Below are positions 32,334 through 41,476 of a stretch of DNA of 64,000 nucleotides, one piece after another. The stretch comes from a bacterium (GTDB lineage: Bacteria; Hinthialibacterota; Hinthialibacteria; H5-UNCL2): contig JABTUV010000001.1 of the NCBI GenBank assembly GCA_015075175.1, forward strand, positions 806,001 to 870,000, read 5' to 3'. The notes under the pieces are model-generated. The model saw nothing but the letters and a program-made list of their open reading frames with translations, had not been told where the DNA came from and did not search any database. Position numbers and translations under genes: made by a program. The number at the start of each line of letters is the position of its first letter. The stretch's first letter is position 1.

Positions 32334-33554
32334 ATGCCCCGACACCAGGACGAGTACCTGTACAACCAGTTGATCCCCTACATCGGCAACAAGCGCCGGC
32401 TGTTGCCACTCATCCGCCAAGCCTTGGCGCGAACCGGAGTCTCGTCCGGGCGCTTTCTCGACCTCTTCGCCGGCAGCACGGCCGTGGCCCGGCTGGGCAA
32501 GTGGTTGGGTTATACCGTCCTGTGCAACGACTGGGAGCCTTACAGCCGCGTGACCGCCGAGTGTTATATCGGTCAAAACCGTCCCCCCGCTTTTGCGGCG
32601 CTGAAAGGCATGGAGGCGGCCTTCCATCGGCTCAACCACCTGCCGCCGCGCCGTGGTTACATCGCCCGACACTACTGCCCGGCCGACGATGAAGCTCCCG
32701 ATCCCGAACACGAGCGCATGTTTTACACGCAGGAGAACGGCCGACGCATCGACGCCATGCGGGAACAGATCGCCGCCTGGCGCGCCGACGGCGCGATTGA
32801 CGCCCGCGAAGAGGCGGTCCTGCTGGCACCCCTCATCTTCCAGGCGGCCTATTGCAGCAATACCTCCGGCGTCTTCAAGGCCTTTCATCACGGCTGGGGC
32901 GGTCGCACCGGCACGGCGCTGTACCGCATCAGGAGCCGCCTGACCCTGTCGCCGCCGCTTTTCTTCGACAACGGGCGGGCGAACCGCGTTTACTGTGAGG
33001 ATGCCTTGGAATTGGCGAAACGTCTGGAGGCCGAGATCATCTATCTCGATCCGCCCTACAACCAGCATCAATACGGCGCGAACTACCACTTGTTGAACAC
33101 TGTCGCGCTGTGGGACTGTCCGGCGGTGTCGCCCACCCACCGGCAAAACGGCCGTTCGGTGGATAAAGCCGCCATCCGGCAGGACTGGAAGGCGTCGCGC
33201 AGGAGCCTCTTCTGCTCGCGGCAGCGTGCCGCCGATTCCTGGGTGCAACTTGTGGCGCGCTGCCGCGCAGACTGGATTCTGGTCAGTTACAGTTCCGACG
33301 GGATTGTGCCGCTGCCGGCCCTGGTCGAAATCCTGTGCGGGCGGGGGCAGGTGACGCCGATCGTCCAGACTTACAAGCGCTATCGCGTCAGTACCCAGCG
33401 TTTCTCGCCGCGCGGCTACAACCTGGAAGGAGTGTTTGTGGTGGAGACGCGGCGCCGCGGCGGCTCCGGCAACGCCCGGCTCGTGCTGGACGCTCTCTCC
33501 GCCGCGGCGGAGGCGCTGCCTGCCAGTAACACCGCCCCCAGGCGGAGCCTGTGA
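32334..33554 (+). CDS. D12-class adenine-N6 DNA methyltransferase (Dam-like), orphan
   Basis: 406 residues. Motif I is 'FLDLFAGSTAVARLGKW' (FxGxG-like, SAM binding). Motif IV is 'IIYLDPPYNQHQYGANY' (DPPY, target adenine). An N-terminal 'LIPYIGNKRRLLPLI' is typical of Dam/MutH-linked and type II D12 enzymes. The long insert between motif I and DPPY is a target-recognition region. No restriction endonuclease is next to it: the following gene is a membrane-anchored protein and a toxin-antitoxin pair lies 1.6 kb on. It is either a solitary regulatory methylase or a remnant of a restriction system. The start lacks an obvious ribosome-binding site because a repeat array precedes it. Confidence 0.85.
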   Translation: MPRHQDEYLYNQLIPYIGNKRRLLPLIRQALARTGVSSGRFLDLFAGSTAVARLGKWLGYTVLCNDWEPYSRVTAECYIGQNRPPAFAALKGMEAAFHRLNHLPPRRGYIARHYCPADDEAPDPEHERMFYTQENGRRIDAMREQIAAWRADGAIDAREEAVLLAPLIFQAAYCSNTSGVFKAFHHGWGGRTGTALYRIRSRLTLSPPLFFDNGRANRVYCEDALELAKRLEAEIIYLDPPYNQHQYGANYHLLNTVALWDCPAVSPTHRQNGRSVDKAAIRQDWKASRRSLFCSRQRAADSWVQLVARCRADWILVSYSSDGIVPLPALVEILCGRGQVTPIVQTYKRYRVSTQRFSPRGYNLEGVFVVETRRRGGSGNARLVLDALSAAAEALPASNTAPRRSL

Positions 33555-33555
33555 C

Positions 33556-35133
33556 ATGCGACGTCTTCCCGCCGGCAAGTGGACCGCCGTCGCGCTGCTG
33601 TCCGTGCTCGCATTGGTGGTCGGGGTGCACGAGTTTCTGGCTGCGCCCACGGTGACGCTTACCTACACCGCGCCCGAGGCTGCGGGTACGCTCTTTGCCC
33701 GCCTGTCCGGTGAGGAGCGGGACCGGCTGCTCTTCGCGACGCTGCAACACGTCCGGTCGCTTCACCCCGAGGATCGCGCGCGCTGGCTGTCGGGCCGCTC
33801 GCTGCGCATCCTTCCCGGCGGCGGGGTAGCCGCGAAGGATACGCCCGCCATGCACGATCGCTTCCGCGTTTACCTCACCAGCCTGTCGGACCGTGGCGCG
33901 GTGGAAACGCTGGCGTCCCTGCCTGCCGAGCGGCGCGTCACGCTGCGCCTGCAACTGGTCGATGCCGGCGCCTTCCATCGCGAGGTTCTCAACCAGGACG
34001 CCGGCGCGGAACTCGTGTGCGACGCCATCTCGCGCCGGCTCCTGGGGGACGGCGACCGCTTGACCCGCTATCCCGGCACGGGCGCCGCCGAGATTACTAC
34101 CACGGTCCGGCAGGTTCAGGCCATCGGACCATTGCTGGACGAGGTCAAGTGGAACCCCCCGCCCTATCCGACGCTTGCCTCCCTCTACGACGCGACCAAT
34201 ACCGCCCACTACTTCGAGACCGCGCGTGAGAGCGTCGAGCCGGCCTCGCGCTTCTGGCTGCGGCCTGAGTATCCCTCCGTGGCGGCGTCGCTGTCGGCTA
34301 CGGGACCTCTCACGCTCGACCAGCGCGAGCGACTCCGGACCTTTCTTGGAACCTGGGGCAAGGGGCATTATGCCCTTCTCTCGGGCGCGCGGCTGTCCGA
34401 CTTGCAGTACAAGACGTTGCCCGACCGCGATCCTTTCAACGCTTGGACAGGTGAGCCGGTCGCCGAGCACCTGGCGCGGCTGCTGTGGATGCGGGCGGTG
34501 CTTGACGCCAGCGAAGGCAAGCCCATCGACGGCGCGGGAGCGGCGGCGATGGCGATCTTCTGGGCCGACCGGTTGGAGCGCGGCGAGTCGCCGTACTATC
34601 TCTCGACGCCGGCGGTGCGCGCCATCGGCTGCCGGGCGTTTTCCGCCATGCTGCGGTCCGCGTCGCCCGCCTTTACGACGGACGAGTGGCGTGCACTTCT
34701 CGGCCTTTTCGCCCTGCGCATGGCTCCCTACGAGAAGCCCTGGCCGGAGGGGCGCTTCCTTCCCGCCGAACGCCGCGATCCGTTGGAACGATTCGTCAAC
34801 CAATGGCGGCGCGCTCAGGAACGCCGCTACTGGCAGCGCTGGCGCTTCAGCCAGAGCATGGTCGATCTCTTGCGCGTGGAGATTGCGCTGGAGATTTATC
34901 GCCTGGAGAATCCCGAGTATCCCGAACGCCTCTCGCGCCTGGCGCCGGGTATTCTGCCCGCCGTTCCCCAGGACACGCTGCATCGCCGCGATTTCGTCTA
35001 CAAGACCGACGGGCTGACATTCCAGCTTTACTCGTTGGGTTATGACGGCAAGGACGACGGCGGCGCCCTGCGCTGCGATCCGGACGATCCCGATTCGCCG
35101 GGCGACTGGAGCTGGCGGGTGGGTGGAACTTGA
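33556..35133 (+). CDS. Membrane-anchored protein of unknown function with planctomycete-type C-terminal domain
   Basis: 525 residues, beginning two bases after the methyltransferase stop. An N-terminal helix ('WTAVALLSVLALVVGVHEFL') anchors or exports it. The middle is mostly helical with no motif I recognise. The C-terminus ('IALEIYRLENPEYPERLSRL', 'FQLYSLGYDGKDDGGAL') is a recurring module in large hypothetical proteins of Planctomycetes, Verrucomicrobia and relatives. There it resembles the end of type II pseudopilins (YSxGxDGxDDGG). Its tight spacing to the methyltransferase suggests cotranscription, but I see no functional link. Confidence 0.75.
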   Translation: MRRLPAGKWTAVALLSVLALVVGVHEFLAAPTVTLTYTAPEAAGTLFARLSGEERDRLLFATLQHVRSLHPEDRARWLSGRSLRILPGGGVAAKDTPAMHDRFRVYLTSLSDRGAVETLASLPAERRVTLRLQLVDAGAFHREVLNQDAGAELVCDAISRRLLGDGDRLTRYPGTGAAEITTTVRQVQAIGPLLDEVKWNPPPYPTLASLYDATNTAHYFETARESVEPASRFWLRPEYPSVAASLSATGPLTLDQRERLRTFLGTWGKGHYALLSGARLSDLQYKTLPDRDPFNAWTGEPVAEHLARLLWMRAVLDASEGKPIDGAGAAAMAIFWADRLERGESPYYLSTPAVRAIGCRAFSAMLRSASPAFTTDEWRALLGLFALRMAPYEKPWPEGRFLPAERRDPLERFVNQWRRAQERRYWQRWRFSQSMVDLLRVEIALEIYRLENPEYPERLSRLAPGILPAVPQDTLHRRDFVYKTDGLTFQLYSLGYDGKDDGGALRCDPDDPDSPGDWSWRVGGT

Positions 35134-35184
35134 CATCCCGCCCGCACATGTGCACACTACAAGTGCGCACTGAAGGAGATGAGG

Positions 35185-35430
35185 ATGAAAGCCACCGTCC
35201 TGGAAATGCGGCGCAATCCGAAGAAGATTCTGGAGGCGATCGCAAGAAACGAAGCCGTGACCCTGTCCCATCGCGGAAAGCCCGTCGCCCGCATCCAGCC
35301 GATCGGGACCCGCCCCAGGCTGCGGGTAGAGGATCATCCGGCTTTCGGCATGTGGGCGGATCGGAAGGACCTGGCCGATCCTTGCGCCTGGGTGCGGGAG
35401 CTGCGCAAGGGGCGTTTTTGTGATCTTTGA
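35185..35430 (+). CDS. Phd/YefM-type antitoxin
   Basis: 81 residues: 'MKATVLEMRRNPKKILEAIA', 'RNEAVTLSHRGKPVARIQP'. This is the N-terminal DNA-binding fold of Phd/YefM antitoxins, followed by a toxin-wrapping tail ('FGMWADRKDLADP'). ATG 35185 is chosen over ATG 35179 because GGAG then sits six bases upstream. It overlaps the toxin gene by 11 bases. Autoregulation is usual; the region before it contains partial GTGCAC/GTGCGC symmetry (about 35150-35170). Confidence 0.82.
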   Translation: MKATVLEMRRNPKKILEAIARNEAVTLSHRGKPVARIQPIGTRPRLRVEDHPAFGMWADRKDLADPCAWVRELRKGRFCDL

Positions 35431-35797
35431 CACCGACGTCGTGATCTGGGCGCTTGGCGGCCGGCCCTCCGCCGCCGCTCTCATCAATCGCACCGAGCAG
35501 CGGGAGCTGTCGGTCGTCAGCTACATGGAACTGATCCGGGGCGCGCGGGGAAGGCAGGAGCTGCGCGCGGTGGAATCTTTCCTGGCGCAATTGGACTTCC
35601 TGCTGCTTCCCCTGACGGAGAATATCGGCCATCGCGCCAGCGTGTACGTGGAGGAATATGCGCTCAAGTCAAGCCTGGGCGTTCCCGACGCTCTGATCGC
35701 CGCGACCGCGATGGAAAACAACCGCATCCTGTGTACGGGCAACGCCAAACACTATCGAGTTATCGGGGATCTCCAGTTGCAGGCTTTCCGTCCGTAG
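35420..35797 (+). CDS. VapC-like PIN-domain toxin
   Basis: 125 residues starting at GTG 35420 inside the antitoxin gene. PIN-nuclease acidic residues are in 'MIFDTDVVIWALGG', 'VSYMELIRGARG' and 'GVPDALIAATAMENN', with the terminal 'CTGNAKHYRVI' block. Such toxins cleave tRNA or rRNA and are neutralised by the upstream partner. The gene converges on pcm with a three-base gap. Confidence 0.87.
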   Translation: MIFDTDVVIWALGGRPSAAALINRTEQRELSVVSYMELIRGARGRQELRAVESFLAQLDFLLLPLTENIGHRASVYVEEYALKSSLGVPDALIAATAMENNRILCTGNAKHYRVIGDLQLQAFRP

Positions 35798-35800
35798 ACG

Positions 35801-36516
35801 CTATTCGCGCTTCTGCGCCTCGCCGGTCATGGGCACGAAGCGCACCGCCTCCAGCGTCTCTTCTGTCAGGCCTTTGGGGGTCTTCTTGTAACGGCGCAGC
35901 CACTGCAGGCCGCCCTCGGAGCCGACCGGCGCGACCAGGCGTCCGCCGAGTGCCAACTGGTCGACGAGCGGCTGCGGCACCTTCTCCGGCGCGGCGGTGA
36001 GCATGATGGCGTCAAACGGCGCGTGCTCCGGCCAGCCGCGATAGCCGTCGCCGACGCGCACGTGCACGTTGCGGTAGCCCAATCTTTTCAAAGTCTCATC
36101 CGCCCGCTTGCCCAGCGCCTCGACGATCTCGATGGTGTAGACCTCCGGCACGATCTCCGCCAGCACCGCCGCCTGGTAGCCGGAGCCGGTTCCGATCTCC
36201 AGCACGCGCTCGGTCCCCGAGAGAACCAGCGCCGCGGTCATGAGCGCGACGATGTAGGGCTGGCTGATGGTCTGCTCGTAGCCGATGGGCAGCGGGCTGT
36301 CGGCGTAGCTATAGGCGCGCACGTTTTCAGGCACGGCCGTGCCCGGGACCTCTTCATGGCGGTCAGCACGCTGGCGTCGGAATGCCGCGCGCGGCAATGT
36401 CGTAGTGCACCATGTCTGCGCGCTGGCGCGTCCAGCGATCCGCCGTCGCCCCCGGGGCGACGGTTGCCCGCAGTCGAAAGGGCGGGACAGACCAAGAGGA
36501 GGACGCCGAGAAACAC
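35801..36516 (-). CDS. pcm: Protein-L-isoaspartate O-methyltransferase with signal sequence, frameshifted N-terminus
   Basis: It repairs isoaspartyl damage in proteins using SAM. The C-terminal ~190 residues are clean: '[20 protein letters not shown]', SAM motif I '[17 protein letters not shown]', '[18 protein letters not shown]', '[20 protein letters not shown]', '[17 protein letters not shown]'. The N-terminal part is split: '[17 protein letters not shown]' (a signal peptide from GTG 36516), '[18 protein letters not shown]' in a second frame, and '[18 protein letters not shown]' in a third. At least two bases are missing. The signal peptide suggests an exported enzyme, which some delta-proteobacterial and planctomycete homologues also have. 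Confidence 0.82.
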
Positions 36517-36604
36517 CCTGCCGTCGACGCAGATTCCACCTCCCGAGGCGCCTGGGCGCCAGTGTACCAGAGCGCAAAGGGAGAACCAAAGAGAATGTGA
36601 CGCC

Positions 36605-36672
36605 CCCCGGGATCCGGCCGAACGCCGGCATTCCGGCGGCTCGCGTAATGGGTGTTTTGCCCACACGCAGGC
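36605..36672. repeat. GCCGGCATTCCGGCGGCTCG / GTTTTGCCCACACGC repeat between beta-helix gene and pcm
   Basis: A copy of the family at 2791-2911 and 20405-20531, with the CGGCATTCCGGCGGCTCGCG and GCCCACACGC modules. Confidence 0.55.
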
Positions 36673-36691
36673 CCATGGACCAGTTCCGGTT

Positions 36692-39138
36692 TCAGAAAAC
36701 CCGCCAGCCTCCGATTTCCACGAAATCCCCGATATAGTCCCCACAGCCCGACAAGTGGCTGCCGTCCACGCCCCTTCCGCCGTAATCCGTCGAGCGAACA
36801 TCCAGGAACCCCGCCGCGTCGGGCGTCGTCGAAACGAACACCGGATCCGCGCTTACGATGTCAGCGGTGGTGATGATGCCGGGATTGTTGGCGGCGTCCG
36901 GAGAGTCGCCAAGGCGAAAGGCCCCGCCTGGATCAACCCGCAGTGGTGGACCGAGATGGGGCTGGACAAGGGCGCATTGACCAGCACGCCCGTTCCACCC
37001 GCCGCGCCGAGGATGCTGTTGGTGATCTCGACCGGCTGGCTGGCGAAGTTGGCTTCCATCCTGAAGCCCACGGGACTGCCGAGGAGGGTGGAGCGGTCCA
37101 GCCGCCACTGCGGCGCGGAGAGCTGGTTGGAGAGCACGCGCAGGCCCGGGCTGGCGTTATCGACCAGGCACAGGTAGGCAAGTCCGCCGATCTTGAGAGG
37201 AATACTGGGAGCGGCCGCGCCTTCGTTGCCGAAACTGACTCCGTGCTTGCCCGCGCCGATCACCTCCACCGTGGCCATCGTGACAGGGTCGGCTGCCAGG
37301 AGCTCGATGCCGTTCAGTCCCACCTCGCGGACGCGCGCCTCCGTGACGCTGACAACCCCGCCCGAGAGCGACAGGCCGGCGCTGACCATGGTGGTGACCG
37401 TTAGCATCGTTGATGGTCACCGCGCCGCCGAAGAGATGGCGCCGTTATTGCGCCGGTGGGCGATGGTGGCGCCGGAGGGCCAGGCCGCCGGTCGATCGGC
37501 GGGCGCCTCCACGCGCACGCCGTTGCCCTGCGCGGCCAGATTCCCCGTGGCGACGTTGCGCACCGACACGCGCGTGAGCGTGAAAGAGCAGGTGTTGGAC
37601 AGGCCGGGATTGCGGATGCAGATGCCCCCGCCGCCGCGATCCACGCTGTCCGGGCTGGTCAATGCCGCCGGTACCAGGCAGGCCCCGTTCACCTCCACGT
37701 CCTCCAAGAGGATGCTGCTGTCCGCGCCGGTGTGCCACAGCAGGATGCCGGTCATGCCGCAATGGGCGAAATAACATCGCCGCAAAGTCAGGTTGCTGCC
37801 GGCCAGCGATCCGGTGGCGTTGCGGAACAAACCGCAGCCCGGAGTCTGGCCCACGAACACATCCTCAACCAAGAGACTCTTGCCCCCCGCGATGATGCCG
37901 GAGAAAAACGTCGTATTGGTCGGCAGGCCGGTGTTGTTGACGCCCGTCACGGGGACCATCACGTTGCGGATCAGGGTGGCCGTTCCGGCGCTGTTCTCGC
38001 CGTAATTCACCGACATTCCACAGCCGCGATTGCCGTTGGAAAAGAACCCTTGGATGTCCAGGAGACCGATGTTGGCCGAGGTCTGAAGGCCGTGGGCGGC
38101 ATTGCCGGCGGGGGAGACAAAGTAATTGCCATTGCCTTCCGACGTGCAGTTGCGTACCTGCCCCGATTCGCCCGAGCCCATGAAGAAACCGCTGCCCGAG
38201 TTGCCGACGGCCTGGCAGTGCTCCAGAAGCCAGCGTCCTCCCACGCCGTCGGTGTCCGTACCCGGCTGCCAGTTGCCGTCCTGGATGCCCTGGTTTTCGG
38301 ACACGGAACCGTTGTAGCTGAACTTGCAGCGATAGAAGCGGTCGTCGCGGCCGATCTGGACGTGGCGCAGGCCGTCCAGTCCGTTGAACGAAAACGTGCA
38401 TTCATGGTAGTGGGCCTTGAGGGCGCCGCCCAAGGCGGGGTTGGTCTGGGCCGCGGTACTGGTGTCGCCGCCCAGGTAGAAGCCCTCCGCCAGAGCCTGG
38501 CTGCAGATCACGTCGGTCGCGCCGATCACCAGCGTGGGCACGTTGGCGGCCAGGGGCAGGAGATTGATGCAGGCGTTGGCGAAGCGGCTGGCGGTTCCCG
38601 CGTCCAGCGCCGGGTCGCGCAAGCCGTCCAACGATGTGGGCGCGTTGGCGCCGTTGTTGCCCGTCAGGAGCAGGTTGACGAAGTTGAGCGTGCAGCTGCG
38701 CAGCGTACTGCGCCCGCCGATGCCGATGGTGTTGGGATTGGTCGCGCCCCCGCCCGGGATCGCGGGCGGCAGAAGCACCAGGTCCCGGATGGTCAGGGTG
38801 GTGGTCGTGCCGGCGATGGAGATGGCGCCGTCTTCGGCGGTCGCGCCCACGTAGTTGGGACATACGATGACGGGCCGATCGGCCGCGCTCGCGCCGCGCA
38901 GCGTGATCTCGCCGTCGTCGTTCATGGCCACCGTGAGCGACGCGGACAGAAGATACGTGCCCGCGTTGAACACCACCTCGCCGGTCGGATCCGCGCTGGC
39001 GAGCACCGCGTCAATGGCTGCCTGGATGGTCGCCGCGCTGTCCCCCGGATTGACCGTCTGCGTCAGCGCCGGACTTGCGGGAGACAGGCCGGCGGCGGCC
39101 AGGAGAAGTATGAGCATGAAGGTCGTCATCTTGTTCAT
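36692..39138 (-). CDS. Secreted beta-helix protein A (two frameshifts)
   Basis: It starts at ATG 39138 (AAGGACGG upstream) with a signal peptide ('MLILLLAAAGLSPASPA'). The next segment, 'DSAATIQAAIDAVLASADPT' and 'GEVVFNAGTYLLSASLTV', is the typical N-terminal cap of pectin-lyase-like helices. Rungs continue to 'HGLQTSANIGLLDIQGFFSN' and beyond. The frame breaks near 37430 and again near 36900; the later pieces 'NGIELLAADPVTMATVEVIG' and 'IGDFVEIGGWRVF' complete it. About 815 residues in all. It is a close paralogue of the gene at 41477-43841 (shared 'RDPALD-GTASRF-NACINL', 'PVTMATVEVIGA', 'SNLSG-WDYIGDFV'). It follows gene B by 20 bases. Function likely extracellular carbohydrate binding or cleavage. 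Confidence 0.78.
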
Positions 39139-39158
39139 CGTCTTTGGGCCGTCCTTTC

Positions 39159-41054
39159 TCAGCGATAGCGTTCCCAGCGCGCGGCGGGGGCGGAGGCGGT
39201 GATGGCGACCTCCTGCCAGGCGCCGTTCTCGGTGCGATAGTCGGGCGCGAGGCCGTCGGCGGAGCCGGCGTTGCGGGCGGGGCTGCCGGGCAGGAGGGCC
39301 ACGTCCGCCGCGCCGGCCGGCGACAATCCGCCGGCGAACTGCGGATTGGCCGTCTTGTCCGTGGCGGTCGCGCTCATCCCCTGGTACGCATTGCCGTAGT
39401 TCAGGTTGAAGCCGCGTCGCCGGAAAGTGGGCGAAAAGGTCGTGGTGGTGATGGCCACGGGACCGCCGTGCATGATGTTGTTGAAGACGTCAAAGTCGCG
39501 CGAGCGCAGCGCCATGGCTCCCACGCCGGGCAGTGTGATGGTGTTGTTGACGATGCGGATGCCCACCGCCTGCCCGCCGGGGTCCAGCGCGCTGCCGTTG
39601 GTGTCCTCGATGCCGTAGCGCGTGCAGCGCAACATATAGTTCCCCGCAACCACGCAACGGTTGGGCCTGCGGATCGGCCCGGCGGGCGTGAAGTACTCCC
39701 GCTCGGGATCAAAGCTCACGCCGTTGCGGCAGTCCAGCATCACGTTGTCGGCTACCACCGATCCCTCGCTCTGCACCACGACCGCGCCGTCCACGCCCGT
39801 GTCGCGCGCGCCGCAGCCCGTGAAGGTGCAGGCGCGCAGGACGAACTGATTGGACGAGGCGTAGGTCCAAAAGCCATACATGGCGCACTGGTTGAAGAAG
39901 CAGTTCTCAATGCGCACGCCGTAGGTCATCTCGGTGATGGTCATGCCGCTGCCGTTGACGGGAGCGAAGGTCTCGCCGGCGATCACCACGTTGTCCAGCC
40001 GGAAGTCCGGGTCGCCGTAGGTCAGCTGCTTGCTGCGCGCTCCGATCACATAGCACCCGGACTGGTGCGAGCCGGGCGCGACGTAGTTGTTCTCCAGGAT
40101 CACGTCCCGCCCGTAGTCCCACAACTGGATGGCCTCGTAGACGACCGTGTTGTTGAAGGTGTTGTTTCTAATCACGAGACCTTCGACCGGTCCCCAGAAG
40201 GCCAGGCCGGAATTGTTCATACGGGGAAAGCCCGGCCCGCCGAAGCGATTGCCCTCGACCAGCATGTTACGCAGCGGCGCGCCCCGCGGGCCGTTGGCGG
40301 CGGAGAGATCGTTGAAGTCGGTCGTCAACATGACGCCCGTCACTTCCTCGTCGGCGAATTCGCCGGCCGTGCCGGACCACAGGAAGGTGTTGTTGCGGAT
40401 GGTGATGTTCGCGTGCGGGGTGTTGATCTGGATGCCCCGGCTGTGGGCGCCGAACGTGCAGCCCTCGATGAGAATCGGTCCGGCGGCGGGATCGACGCTG
40501 GTGAAAAACACGTTGACCTCGTTGTCGATGCCCGCGTCCACGGCGTTGTTGAAGTCGCAGTTGCGGAGGGTCACACGCGTCCCCATCTCCAGTTGCAGCG
40601 CCGAACCGGGACCGTGCAGCGAGACGGCGTTGTGCGCCAACCCATCCCCTTCGCCCGAGGCCGGATGCACCACGCGGCAGTTCTCCATGGTGAAATCGCC
40701 GGCGGTAGGCGTGACGCGGATGAGGTTGCGGCGTGCGGGATTGCGCCGCCCCTGCGAGTCCTTGCCGTCGATGACAAGGTCCCGGAAGACCACCCCGCCG
40801 GCGGTTACAAGGAACCCCATGTTGCGCAGCGTGATGCCGGCATGTTGGCCCCGGAGGGTGACCGCCTGGCCGATCAGGTAAGTTCCGTCCTCCTCCAGGT
40901 CCGTTGTCACGGTGATGGTCCCGCCGGCAGGGACCTGGCTGAGCGCGGCGTTCATGTCCGGCACGCCGACGCTGGGGACGGTGACCTGCGCCCCAACTTG
41001 CCCTGCGCACAACCAAGCCACGCCGCACGCGATCCATAGAGCTTTCTTGCCCAT
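39159..41054 (-). CDS. Secreted beta-helix protein B
   Basis: 631 residues from ATG 41054 (GGAGGAAGAG just upstream). The open frame reaches 41171, but the extra residues precede the signal peptide ('ALWIACGVAWLCAGQVGA'). Rungs are rich in Asn ladders: 'VTLRNCDFNNAVDAGIDNEV', 'ITIRNNTFLWSGTAGEF', 'LVIRNNTFNNTVVYEAIQ', 'VAGNYMLRCTRYGIEDTNGS'. It ends 'LLPGSPARNAGSADGLAPDY' and 'AARWERYR'. It is intact, a paralogue of the gene at 43863-45777, and is followed 20 bases later by gene A. Short 'x-RYR-stop' endings are shared by several members of this set and may be a sorting or structural signal. Confidence 0.85.
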   Translation of the reverse strand: MGKKALWIACGVAWLCAGQVGAQVTVPSVGVPDMNAALSQVPAGGTITVTTDLEEDGTYLIGQAVTLRGQHAGITLRNMGFLVTAGGVVFRDLVIDGKDSQGRRNPARRNLIRVTPTAGDFTMENCRVVHPASGEGDGLAHNAVSLHGPGSALQLEMGTRVTLRNCDFNNAVDAGIDNEVNVFFTSVDPAAGPILIEGCTFGAHSRGIQINTPHANITIRNNTFLWSGTAGEFADEEVTGVMLTTDFNDLSAANGPRGAPLRNMLVEGNRFGGPGFPRMNNSGLAFWGPVEGLVIRNNTFNNTVVYEAIQLWDYGRDVILENNYVAPGSHQSGCYVIGARSKQLTYGDPDFRLDNVVIAGETFAPVNGSGMTITEMTYGVRIENCFFNQCAMYGFWTYASSNQFVLRACTFTGCGARDTGVDGAVVVQSEGSVVADNVMLDCRNGVSFDPEREYFTPAGPIRRPNRCVVAGNYMLRCTRYGIEDTNGSALDPGGQAVGIRIVNNTITLPGVGAMALRSRDFDVFNNIMHGGPVAITTTTFSPTFRRRGFNLNYGNAYQGMSATATDKTANPQFAGGLSPAGAADVALLPGSPARNAGSADGLAPDYRTENGAWQEVAITASAPAARWERYR

Positions 41055-41476
41055 GCCTCTTCCTCCTCCTCCGGGCGATTTCCTTTCGGGCGATGCTTCC
41101 ACCTGGCCGCTCGAGGGGAAAGGAGTAGTAGGAGGGCGGCTGGCGAAGGCACTTATTTGCTTGTACGCCAATAAGAAGTAACGTACCCCACGACCGCGGC
41201 GGTCTTTGGCCCCATCTCCAGTCCACGCGCTTACTTGCGAGATTGGACGGGCGACGCTTCGGCGGCTCGAATGGATACGGTAGGGTTCTTAACACCTGCT
41301 AAGCATCAGTGTAGACTTTTTAATAGTCAAAAGTTTCCGGTCCCGCCGCGGACGAAAACGCACGAAACCTGCTGATTTTTAACGAATTGGCGGATATTCT
41401 GGAGGACTTAGAAAAGGCCGGCGGGCCGCAGGCAACCGCCCACGGCCCGCCGAGCCGGCCGCTGGAGAGCGAGCGC
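41055..41476. other. Spacer between the two beta-helix cassettes
   Basis: It contains the ribosome-binding site of gene B, an A+T-rich segment (about 41318-41335) that could hold its promoter, and the terminator of gene A' at 41411-41451. No gene is seen. Confidence 0.5.
41411..41451 (-). terminator. Terminator of beta-helix gene A'
   Basis: On the minus strand GGCGGGCCG...CGGCCCGCC forms a 9-bp stem followed by GCCTTTTC, 25 bases after the stop codon. Confidence 0.65.

Noticed and set aside
33388-35493. Open frame of 701 codons on the minus strand
   Set aside because: Antisense to the membrane-anchored protein, the methyltransferase end and the antitoxin; no family features.
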